A stretch of DNA of 64,000 bases, from the NCBI RefSeq assembly GCF_014635565.1, contig NZ_BMDB01000002.1, positions 229,787 through 293,786 of the forward strand, written 5' to 3'. This document shows positions 8,465 through 15,909 of the stretch, piece after piece (the stretch's first letter is position 1; every line of letters begins with the position of its first letter). Origin of the DNA: Phocicoccus schoeneichii. GTDB lineage: Bacteria; Bacillota; Bacilli; Staphylococcales; Salinicoccaceae. Under the pieces are notes generated by a model, which saw only the letters and a program-made list of their open reading frames with translations, made no database searches and was not told where the DNA came from. The position numbers and the translations under genes were made by a program.

Positions 8465-8503
8465 AAAACTGCCGGAGCGATATCATCTCCGGCAGTTTTT
8501 TTA
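8465..8503. terminator. Bidirectional terminator between convergent genes
   Basis: A 13-bp stem (8465-8477 with 8487-8499, core CTGCCGGAG/CTCCGGCAG) is flanked by A-run and T-run, so it can end transcription of the cupin gene and of the minus-strand gene at 8501-9196. Confidence 0.88.
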
Positions 8504-9196
8504 ATTCTTCATAATTTCTTCTAAAAATCGACTCACACGCGTGAGCTCTAACGTATAGTTCTTAATGACGTATGGATTTTCAAGCATCTCTCTAATATTG
8601 TCGTCGATTTCACGCACAATATTTGGTGTCAGTGCTTCGCCTAGAAGTGCGTTGTTTTCATCGACGAGTGTGCCGACTTTATTCATAACCCCAACATCTG
8701 TCTTAAAGATCATAAACGTGTTTCTAACGATCTCAAGCATCTCATCCGGGCTTGTCGTCGCCACCTCGCGGTCGATTTCTTCTTTCAGGACACTTTCACT
8801 ACGACGGGCTTCCTCTTGTTTACGTCGTTCTTCTGGGCTTACAATCGTATCTTGGAATCGGTCATCTCGCACAGTCTCTAGTACGTTCGGTATTCCAAAT
8901 TCTAAGAGTTCATAATTCGATAGCATCGCAAAGCGCTTCGCAAATTCGTAAGATGAAATCCCGCGGTTCACGCTAGAATTGTCAGTACGATATTCTTCCG
9001 CTTGCACCATTACGGGTTGTGCAGCTAAAAATCCTTGGAGCAATGCTTCAGTCGTATTATCATTGATGCGCACTGTGCCCAGGTAAAACTCTACTTCGTC
9101 AGAGTCAATGTCTTTATCTTTTACAAGCATATACTGCATAATCCCTGAAGTATTGTTTGTTATAAAGTAGTTTACGATATATCCTTTTGGATCCAT
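8501..9196 (-). CDS. Conserved-looking hypothetical protein, 231 aa
   Basis: I do not recognise the family. The protein is soluble, acidic and largely helical after residue ~95, with a charged Glu/Arg-rich stretch (SPEERRKQEEARRSE) suggesting a coiled coil. The N-terminal ~95 residues look beta-rich. The start is supported by GAGGTG shortly upstream of the ATG. Codon use and intact length argue for a real gene. It stands alone between two terminators. Confidence 0.6.
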   Translation of the reverse strand: MDPKGYIVNYFITNNTSGIMQYMLVKDKDIDSDEVEFYLGTVRINDNTTEALLQGFLAAQPVMVQAEEYRTDNSSVNRGISSYEFAKRFAMLSNYELLEFGIPNVLETVRDDRFQDTIVSPEERRKQEEARRSESVLKEEIDREVATTSPDEMLEIVRNTFMIFKTDVGVMNKVGTLVDENNALLGEALTPNIVREIDDNIREMLENPYVIKNYTLELTRVSRFLEEIMKN

Positions 9197-9279
9197 TCTC
9201 TACACCTCACTACTTACTTTAGAACTTACGAGACAGAATTTCAAAAGAAACGGTGAATGTTCTAAAATATGTCAGAAAT

Positions 9280-9310
9280 AGAGAAAACCCTCACAGGAGA
9301 AGTGAGGGTT
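9280..9310 (-). terminator. Terminator of the peptide/subtilisin operon
   Basis: AACCCTCAC (9286-9294) pairs with GTGAGGGTT (9302-9310). On the minus strand the hairpin runs into TTTCTC. It lies about 50 bases after the subtilisin stop. Confidence 0.7.
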
Positions 9311-9361
9311 AGATGTAAGTTCTAGATGCATGTATCAATTTTGAAAAAGAGGTACCATAAT

Positions 9362-10483
9362 TTATTTAATGCCAAGTGCAGCAGGTGCTTGGACGAGACC
9401 ATTCCCATACCAGTTCCAGCTACCAAGATATTTGGCAGAGTTATTGACTCTATTTCTGAGCTCCTGTGCGCTCAGATAAGGATTTTGTTGTCTCATGAGG
9501 ACATAGACACCAGCAACGTGAGGTGAAGCCATAGATGTACCTGTCATACTAGCGTACGTACCACCAGGCATTGTTGAATAGACATTGTATCCTGGTGCTG
9601 AAATCTCCACAGTATTACCTGTAGAAGAAGACCCTACGCGATTATTGTATTGATCGACGTTTGCTACTGCGATAACAGAATCATGACGTGCAGGATAGTC
9701 TACAGTATCGCCATAACCATTTCCGTCGTTACCCGCTGCAGCGACGATAATGATGCCTTTTTCGTAATAAGCATAGTCAACCATTTCGTGAATCGCTTGT
9801 GAATATGAATTCGATCCAAGGGACATATTGATGACTTGTATACCATTGTTGATAGACCATTCAATCCCTTTTGCAATATCAACGAAACTACCACGACCAT
9901 CAGCTTTTAATACTTTAACAGCATACAAATCAGCGTGAGAAGCGACCCCAACGACACCGATGTTGTTGTTCAGAGCGGCGATAGTTCCAGCGACGTGAGT
10001 CCCGTGACCATTCGGGTCAATATAAGGATTCGCATCCGTCCCGTATGTATACGGAGAATATCCCCCAACAACACGTAGATCAGGGTGATTCGCATCAATT
10101 CCTGTATCTAAGACAGCCACTTTGACACCCCTACCGTTGTAGCCATAAGAATAAGCCTTCTCAGCTTGAACATTCTCTATGCCATAAGGAACCGTTTGAG
10201 CATTCGACTGATAAGACTCTTGGTTCTCTTCTACGTACTCAACGTGCGGATGTTTCTCAAGTTGAGCAAGCTGTTTATCCGTTAACTCCAATGCGTATAG
10301 GTTTAAATAATCAAACTTATAACGATCTTCTTTAGGAACATCATACTTTTCAAGCAATCCGTTGACAGCAGGACCATTAAACTTAACTAAATAAGTATCC
10401 TTGTGTTCGTCTGCTAATGCGTTAGGGACGATGAATAGAAAAGCCAGTGTAACCATTAGACATGTAACTATGAATCTTTTCAT
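9362..10483 (-). CDS. Secreted subtilisin-family serine protease (S8) with I9 propeptide
   Basis: A 373-residue preproenzyme. A signal peptide (about residues 1-24) is followed by an inhibitor I9 propeptide (about 28-90, ending in HVEYVEENQ) and the mature protease. The catalytic triad is intact: Asp126 in VLDTGID, His160 in GHGTHVAG and Ser317 in GTSMASPHVAG, with the oxyanion Asn252 in AAGNDG. The domain ends at the family's usual C-terminus, with no cell-wall anchor, so it is released. Its ribosome site (GAAAGGAAG) lies in the 23 bases after the small peptide gene at 10507-10611, so the two are almost certainly co-transcribed and probably controlled by the divergent Rgg-type regulator. Confidence 0.93.
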   Translation of the reverse strand: MKRFIVTCLMVTLAFLFIVPNALADEHKDTYLVKFNGPAVNGLLEKYDVPKEDRYKFDYLNLYALELTDKQLAQLEKHPHVEYVEENQESYQSNAQTVPYGIENVQAEKAYSYGYNGRGVKVAVLDTGIDANHPDLRVVGGYSPYTYGTDANPYIDPNGHGTHVAGTIAALNNNIGVVGVASHADLYAVKVLKADGRGSFVDIAKGIEWSINNGIQVINMSLGSNSYSQAIHEMVDYAYYEKGIIIVAAAGNDGNGYGDTVDYPARHDSVIAVANVDQYNNRVGSSSTGNTVEISAPGYNVYSTMPGGTYASMTGTSMASPHVAGVYVLMRQQNPYLSAQELRNRVNNSAKYLGSWNWYGNGLVQAPAALGIK

Positions 10484-10506
10484 ACAATACTTCCTTTCTT
10501 CATAAA

Positions 10507-10611
10507 TTAGAATAATTGAGTGACAGGTAACGAGCCTTCAATGATAGGTTCTAAATCTATAATAAAATAGATTCCTAAAAATAATATGAACTTAGGTGTA
10601 AAACGTTTCAT
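10507..10611 (-). CDS. Small hydrophobic peptide, candidate Rgg pheromone precursor
   Basis: A 34-residue open frame. ATG is preceded by GGGAGAG at correct spacing and the frame ends with TAA 23 bases before the subtilisin start. The product has a basic N-terminus (MKRFTPK), a hydrophobic core (FILFLGIYFII) and a C-terminal tail DLEPIIEGSLPVTQLF. This architecture matches short hydrophobic peptides that are exported, cut to a C-terminal fragment beginning near an acidic residue, and re-imported to bind Rgg regulators. Divergence from an Rgg gene is the typical arrangement. The pheromone function is inferred from design and position only; an alternative is a leader or other small membrane peptide. 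Confidence 0.65.
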   Translation of the reverse strand: MKRFTPKFILFLGIYFIIDLEPIIEGSLPVTQLF

Positions 10612-10706
10612 AGCTATCTCTCCCTTTTATATTTCTAATACTAATGATAAAGTGGGAATACACAATAGTTCGAAAATTTTCATATTTGAAAAATAGGAGG
10701 GTACAG
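10612..10706. promoter_or_regulatory. Divergent control region between rgg-type gene and peptide/protease operon
   Basis: The 95 bases hold both start-proximal signals. AT-rich dyads lie next to the rgg start: GAAAATTTTC at 10672-10681 and the near-palindrome TTCATATTTGAA at 10679-10690. On the minus strand TTGTGT with TAGTAT 16 bases further on is a weak promoter candidate for the peptide operon. The dyads are candidate binding sites for the regulator; none is proven. Confidence 0.4.
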
Positions 10707-11573
10707 ATGACACAAGAAATGTACGGAAGATTACTTAAAGAGATTAGGTTATCCCGAAAAATGACATTACACACGCTATCAAGCGACATTATATCAGTCT
10801 CACAACTCTCAAAGTTTGAAAATGGAATAACAAATTTAACAATCGATCGCTTATTACTTCTCCTAGATAAGTTAAATGTTACCTACGAAGAATTTTTTAC
10901 TGAAGCGAAAGCCTATCAGCGACCAGAAATAGAACGAGTAAGCGCGTTGATTTCCAAGAAGTATATAGAACAAGACGTTGAAGCATTAAAAACACTATAT
11001 ACAGAGCAAAATATGACTTATGAAAAGACTAACATTTATTTTTATAAATTAAATGCCATATTAGTAGCTTCTGTTTTAGAAGATCTAACAGAAGAAATAT
11101 TTGTGACCAAAGAGATGAGAAATGAACTTGCGGAATATTTATTTGGTGTAGAAAGATGGAGGTATTACGAAGTTGTATTATTTGGCAACTCTATGCGTGC
11201 CCTGACGACTGACATGCTGAAGATTGTTACAACTGAGCTGATGAAATCACCTGTGCTGAGTGTACAAATCGCTAAAAGTAAGCAGATGAGAATTCAAATC
11301 CTATACAATGTGGCATTAACAATGATAGAAAAAAAAGAATTAGACTTCGCCAAACTACTTATAGAAGAAACGAGAAGTAGCCTTGAAAAAGATGAAACAT
11401 TGATATTAGAACGCATAAAACTACATTACTTGAATGGATACTATATGTTTAAAAGTGGAAAAACTGAAGCGGGTAAACAATTGATGAAAGAAAGCATCAA
11501 TACCTTCCAACTATATAACTGTATTCATCTTGCACAAAACTTTGAAGCGCACTACAAAGCGAGTATTCAGTAA
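10707..11573 (+). CDS. Rgg/GadR/MutR-family peptide-responsive transcription regulator
   Basis: A 288-residue protein. An N-terminal XRE helix-turn-helix (about residues 7-62: LLKEIRLSRKMTLHTLSSD, then SVSQLSKFENG, then TIDRLLLLLDKL) is followed by a helical, TPR-like domain of ~220 residues, the layout and length of Rgg regulators that bind short peptides inside the cell. The start at 10707 follows TAGGAGG at 10694-10700; in-frame codons further upstream lack a ribosome site. It is divergent from a 34-codon hydrophobic peptide gene and a subtilisin gene, so it likely senses that peptide and controls the protease. A role in another circuit cannot be excluded. Confidence 0.85.
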   Translation: MTQEMYGRLLKEIRLSRKMTLHTLSSDIISVSQLSKFENGITNLTIDRLLLLLDKLNVTYEEFFTEAKAYQRPEIERVSALISKKYIEQDVEALKTLYTEQNMTYEKTNIYFYKLNAILVASVLEDLTEEIFVTKEMRNELAEYLFGVERWRYYEVVLFGNSMRALTTDMLKIVTTELMKSPVLSVQIAKSKQMRIQILYNVALTMIEKKELDFAKLLIEETRSSLEKDETLILERIKLHYLNGYYMFKSGKTEAGKQLMKESINTFQLYNCIHLAQNFEAHYKASIQ

Positions 11574-11612
11574 AAAAGCTGAGTTTATGAAGGCGAGATG
11601 CGGCGAGCGGGA

Positions 11613-11819
11613 CTTTATCTTTTAGTTACTGAGTGATTTTGAGTACTATCTCAAAGATAATGAGTATATCTTTTAGATACTGAGTGATTTTGAGTACTAT
11701 CTCAAAGATAATGAGTTTATCTTTTAGATACTGGGTGATTTTGAGTACTATCTAAAAGATAATGAGTTTATCTTTTAGATACTGGATGATTTTGAGTACT
11801 ATCTCAAAGATTAAGGGTT
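11613..11819. repeat. Tandem array, four units of 51 bp, each an imperfect palindrome
   Basis: Units begin at 11616, 11667, 11718 and 11769 (TATCTTTTAG is the recognisable start) with a constant 51-bp step and only a few substitutions between copies. Within a unit TATCTTTTAGATACT is an imperfect inverted repeat of AGTACTATCTCAAAGATA, so each copy can fold into a long hairpin. The array fills the space after the rgg-type gene. Confidence 0.92.
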
Positions 11820-11828
11820 AAATTCAAT

Positions 11829-11915
11829 AAAAAAGTGCACGAGACTCTATGGAGTAGTGTCTGCGTGAGATAACTACAGAGAGACCTCCTATATAATCAA
11901 GTGCGCTTTTTTATA
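11829..11915. other. Long closed stem structure (terminator or small RNA)
   Basis: AAAAAAGTGCAC (11832-11843 region) pairs over 12 positions (one G-U) with GTGCGCTTTTTT near 11903-11914, enclosing about 60 bases that contain further small inverted repeats. The plus strand carries CCTCC and the minus strand the complementary GGAGG. It sits between the convergent rgg-type gene and the amidotransferase gene and ends in T-runs on both strands. It may be a bidirectional terminator; the large structured interior also allows a small RNA. I do not recognise a known RNA family. Confidence 0.5.
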
Positions 11916-11943
11916 TTAGGTAAGGATTATCTACTAGCCTTTT

Positions 11944-12642
11944 TTATTTTCTGCATTCATTAACAAACACTTCAAATAGGCGATTTTTCGCTTCATCTTC
12001 AATATATTCCGGGTGCCACTGTGTACCAAGAATGAAATGATTCGTTGTACTTTCAATGGCTTCAATAATACCATCATTCGCGTGAGCAACAGCTTTTAAA
12101 CCTTTACCGAGTTCTTTAACAGACTGGTGGTGGAACGAGTTGACGCGAATTTCCTCAGTATTATAAATTTCACCAAACTTAGAATCAGGATCAATTGTGA
12201 CAGAATGAGACAGATGTTCGTTCATAGCTTTTTGAACATGCTGCATTGCAGACTTGCCCACTTGAGTCGGGATATCTTGGTAAAGAGACCCACCAAGCGC
12301 GACATTAACCACTTGTGCACCACGACAAATTGCGAGGATAGGTGTGTGTCTATCGATTAACTCCTTGACCAGCGCGAATTCAAAACCGTCGCGACCGGGC
12401 GAAATATCCTGGAGCTGTTGAAGCGGGTCCTCGTTGTAAAACACAGGATCCACGTCCAAACCGCCGGTAAAAAGCACACCGTCTATAGAAGAGACAAGAT
12501 CCTTGATGGCAGTAGCATCCGAAGTCACAGGAAGAATGACAGGAATCCCGCCAGCCTCGATGATGCGATTGTAGTTACTTTTGTGGACAGAAAGATTCTT
12601 CTCATCCTCAAAATTTGTAGTAATACCGATAATTGGTTTCAT
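11944..12642 (-). CDS. Class I glutamine amidotransferase-like gamma-glutamyl hydrolase (peptidase C26, PuuD-like)
   Basis: A 232-residue cytosolic enzyme. The nucleophile elbow is in ILAICRGAQVVNVALGG (Cys near 105) and the catalytic His in GTQWHPEYI near the C-terminus; LFTGGLDVDPVFY is the family's oxyanion region. This subfamily hydrolyses gamma-glutamyl bonds such as gamma-glutamyl-GABA in polyamine breakdown; no puu partner gene is present here, so the physiological substrate is open. The start follows AGGTGA. It appears to be transcribed alone. Confidence 0.87.
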   Translation of the reverse strand: MKPIIGITTNFEDEKNLSVHKSNYNRIIEAGGIPVILPVTSDATAIKDLVSSIDGVLFTGGLDVDPVFYNEDPLQQLQDISPGRDGFEFALVKELIDRHTPILAICRGAQVVNVALGGSLYQDIPTQVGKSAMQHVQKAMNEHLSHSVTIDPDSKFGEIYNTEEIRVNSFHHQSVKELGKGLKAVAHANDGIIEAIESTTNHFILGTQWHPEYIEDEAKNRLFEVFVNECRK

Positions 12643-12754
12643 GAGATCACCTGACTTTAATTAGTTATATTTATAATATACTAAATTTTCTTGAAGTATT
12701 CATAAGCTAGATTATACTTAAGCTAACGATAATACATAGAGAGGGAGTCATGAC

Positions 12755-15607
12755 GTGGATAAATCACTTCTAAATTCCTATGAGAGAGGGTTTATTAATA
12801 AAAACTCTAATAAGCTAACGGTCTATCCTCCCGAACTGATTATAAATAATGAGCATGAAAACTTATTAACTCCAATTTTAGAGGAAATGGATAAGTGTCA
12901 TGATTTTATGATCTCAGTAGCCTTTGTAACTGAAGGTGGGTTAGCGACACTTAAAGCAATGTTACTAAAATTAAAAGATAAAGGGATAAGTGGCCGTCTT
13001 GTAACTTCTACTTATTTAAATTTTAACGCACCTAAAGTGTTTAAAGAACTACGTAAAATAGAAAATTTAGATGTAAGAATTACTGATATAGATGGTTTCC
13101 ATGCAAAAGGATATGTATTTAAAAATTCAGAGTATACTTCCATGTTCATTGGAAGTTCTAATTTAACCGACACTGCTTTGAAGAAAAATTATGAGTACAA
13201 TGTAAAACTCACAAGTTTAGAAAACGGTGAGGTAATCCAGCACTTCTATCAAAAGTTTGAAGATCTATGGAAAACATCAAAAATTTTGGATGACAATTGG
13301 ATACGTTCTTATACAGAAATCTATAAAGAAAATAAAGATAAAAACAACATGATCTCGATTGTAGAAGATCCATCAAGATACCAATATCATCACGTAGAAG
13401 AACAAATTATTTCACCAAACTTAATGCAGGCAAATGCGCTTGAATCACTATATCAATTGAGAGACTCTGGTGAACATAAAGGTTTAATCGTTTCAGCAAC
13501 AGGAACAGGTAAAACTTATTTATCTGCATTTGATGTCATGGCTTTTAAACCTAAGAAAATGTTATTTATTGCTCACAGAGAGCAAATCCTAAAGAAATCT
13601 AGAGATGATTATGCTGGATTGTTAAAAGAGAACCATACAGATTTTGGTATTTATAGTGGAAATACTAAAAATACGGAGGCTAAATATTTATTTGCAACTA
13701 TTCAAACAATCTCACAAGATCATCACTTAAAGCAATTTAGTAGAGATGAGTTTGATTACATTATTATTGATGAAGCACATAGATCAGCAGCTGGATCTTA
13801 TACGAAAGTTCTTAATTATTTCAGGCCAAAGTTCTTACTTGGAATGACGGCAACTCCAGAGAGAACAGATGATGCAGATATCTTCAGACTTTTTGACTAC
13901 AATATTGCTTATGAAATTAGATTGCAACAAGCGCTCGAAGCGGATATTCTTACATCGTTTCATTACTTTGGTGTAACGGACTTTGACGTTGATGAAGATA
14001 GTGACATCGATGAGTTATCGGAAGAAAGCCGAATTCAAAATATCGTTAATAAAATTAATTATTATGGACACTCTGGAGAAACGCTTAGGGGACTAATATT
14101 TACAGCAAATATTAAAGAAGCAGAGATGATTGCTAAAAGTCTTGCTAATTATGGGTTTAGAACAAAGGCGTTAACAGGTTCTACAAGTCCAGAAGAAAGA
14201 GAAGCAGCTGTACAAGATCTTGAAGATGGCTTCTTGGATTACATCGTTACTGTAGATATCTTCAATGAGGGTGTAGACATTCCATCAGTAAACCAAGTTG
14301 TAATGTTAAGGCAGACACAATCAGCAATTATATTCGTGCAACAACTTGGACGTGGACTTCGTAAACACGATGAGAAAGAATTTCTAACTGTAATTGACTT
14401 TATTGGAAACTATAAAAACAACTATCTCATTCCAGTAGCTTTGACAGGAGATAATTCATATAACAAAGACAACTTGAGAAAAAGTATTATTGGTAAAAAT
14501 ATTGTTACTGGAGCATCGACGGTTAACTTTGAAGAAGTGGCCAAAGATCGTATATTTAGGTCAATAACGAGTGCCACAGTAAACTCAATCAGACAGTTAA
14601 AATCAGCTTTTCTTAATTTAAAACACAAGATCGGTCATGAACCGAATATTTTAGAATTTTATGAAGACCCTGATACACCAGATCTTAAAGTAGTATTCTC
14701 TAAAGTAAAGCACTATCCAGAGTTTTTAAATAAGGTAGGGGAGAACAAACTGGAGTTACCAGAACGTTTTTCTAAAATTCTTCACTTTATTAGTCATGAA
14801 ATTATTGATGGAAAAAGACTTGGGGAAGTAATTTTACTTGAGGAGTTAGTAAAAGGTGGTATCTCTATAAAGCACCTTCAGATGAGACTAGCCGCATTAA
14901 ATTTACCATATTCAGAAAAAGACATAGATTCACTAAACCGTTACTTGGACCTTTCTTTCTTTACTTCACAAAATGTAAAGAAGTATAAGTATCCGCTTCT
15001 AGTGAGAAATGGAGATGAACTTCTCCCGGGAAATGAGTTAAAAGATATGTTGAATAATGAAAGTTTATCTTTACATCTTGAACATTTAATTCATATAGGC
15101 AAAAAGAATGCTGAGCATTATGACCGGACAAATCCGCTGACTCTATATAAGAAATATACGCGTAGAGACTTTTGTCGTTTGTTAAATTGGGATACAGATG
15201 AATCATCGACTATTTATGGATATAGAGAGAAGTATGATACTTTACCAATTTTCATTACGTATCATAAAGACAAAACAAAAGTAGACACTCAGTTATATGA
15301 AGATGAACTTTTAGATCCATATACATTACATTGGTTTACAAGACCAGGTACATTGAAGAGCAAAGAGATAGAAAGTTTGATAAAAAATCATGAACACCAT
15401 GGCTTACCAATCTTTATTTTTATCAAAAAAGACGATGATGAGGGAACGGATTTTTACTATTTAGGGAAAGCAGATATTGATATCAAAACAATTACTGAAA
15501 CAACGATGCCTCAAACAGGAAAAAACGTAGTAACGATGAATATGCAACTACAAAAACCAGTTAAACACGAACTCTATAATTATTTAGAGACTAAAATTGA
15601 AAGTTAA
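12755..15607 (+). CDS. PLD-like nuclease / SF2 helicase / DUF3427 fusion protein
   Basis: A 950-residue protein. The N-terminal ~150 residues form a phospholipase-D-like domain with HxK at 116-118 (GFHAKGY) and the downstream GSSNLTDTAL. A superfamily 2 helicase follows: Walker A in SATGTGKT (about 248), DEAH in IIDEAHRSA (about 343), GMTATPER, and the C-terminal helicase motif QLGRGLRKH. The last ~400 residues match the DUF3427 type. Start is GTG at 12755 (GAGAGGGAG upstream; the nearby ATG at 12750 is out of frame). Such fusions are common near restriction and defence genes, and a DUF262/HNH gene follows. Likely a DNA-targeting defence helicase-nuclease. Confidence 0.88.
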   Translation: MDKSLLNSYERGFINKNSNKLTVYPPELIINNEHENLLTPILEEMDKCHDFMISVAFVTEGGLATLKAMLLKLKDKGISGRLVTSTYLNFNAPKVFKELRKIENLDVRITDIDGFHAKGYVFKNSEYTSMFIGSSNLTDTALKKNYEYNVKLTSLENGEVIQHFYQKFEDLWKTSKILDDNWIRSYTEIYKENKDKNNMISIVEDPSRYQYHHVEEQIISPNLMQANALESLYQLRDSGEHKGLIVSATGTGKTYLSAFDVMAFKPKKMLFIAHREQILKKSRDDYAGLLKENHTDFGIYSGNTKNTEAKYLFATIQTISQDHHLKQFSRDEFDYIIIDEAHRSAAGSYTKVLNYFRPKFLLGMTATPERTDDADIFRLFDYNIAYEIRLQQALEADILTSFHYFGVTDFDVDEDSDIDELSEESRIQNIVNKINYYGHSGETLRGLIFTANIKEAEMIAKSLANYGFRTKALTGSTSPEEREAAVQDLEDGFLDYIVTVDIFNEGVDIPSVNQVVMLRQTQSAIIFVQQLGRGLRKHDEKEFLTVIDFIGNYKNNYLIPVALTGDNSYNKDNLRKSIIGKNIVTGASTVNFEEVAKDRIFRSITSATVNSIRQLKSAFLNLKHKIGHEPNILEFYEDPDTPDLKVVFSKVKHYPEFLNKVGENKLELPERFSKILHFISHEIIDGKRLGEVILLEELVKGGISIKHLQMRLAALNLPYSEKDIDSLNRYLDLSFFTSQNVKKYKYPLLVRNGDELLPGNELKDMLNNESLSLHLEHLIHIGKKNAEHYDRTNPLTLYKKYTRRDFCRLLNWDTDESSTIYGYREKYDTLPIFITYHKDKTKVDTQLYEDELLDPYTLHWFTRPGTLKSKEIESLIKNHEHHGLPIFIFIKKDDDEGTDFYYLGKADIDIKTITETTMPQTGKNVVTMNMQLQKPVKHELYNYLETKIES

Positions 15608-15624
15608 AACCAAGGAGTTATTTT

Positions 15625-15696
15625 TTGATTCAAACAGACTTAAGTTCTTTGCCGCTTTGGCGAACAGGAATAATATTTGTGACAGCTGCTATTTAA
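15625..15696 (+). CDS. Possible 23-codon reading frame or gene remnant after the helicase gene
   Basis: AAGGAG at 15612-15617 is correctly spaced from a TTG that opens 23 codons (reads LIQTDLSSLPLWRTG then IIFVTAAI, stop TAA). The strong ribosome site is the only support. It could be the stump of a lost third gene of the locus. The rest of the gap 15608-15909 is AT-rich, contains several GATC-centred short inverted repeats near 15858-15894 and shows no other gene. Confidence 0.25.
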   Translation: MIQTDLSSLPLWRTGIIFVTAAI

Positions 15697-15909
15697 TAAT
15701 TCATTTTTTTAAGTATTTCATTATCTCTATACTAGTTGATTTTAATGAGGTTTTAATTAGAGATAGCGATGTTTTCATCTCTTTTCAAAGTTATAGATCA
15801 CAAGCATGCTAATTGCAGAATTAAAATAAATTATTATTAGCAAATTTCTGAATTTAGATCTTGTGTAAAAGATCATTTAATGATCCAATAGATCTAAGGA
15901 GTGGATATT

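Noticed and set aside
15697..15812. Continuation of the helicase-end frame into the following gap
   Set aside because: The frame starting at 15597 begins inside the helicase gene and gives a low-complexity peptide without similarity; only the separate TTG frame at 15625 has a ribosome site.
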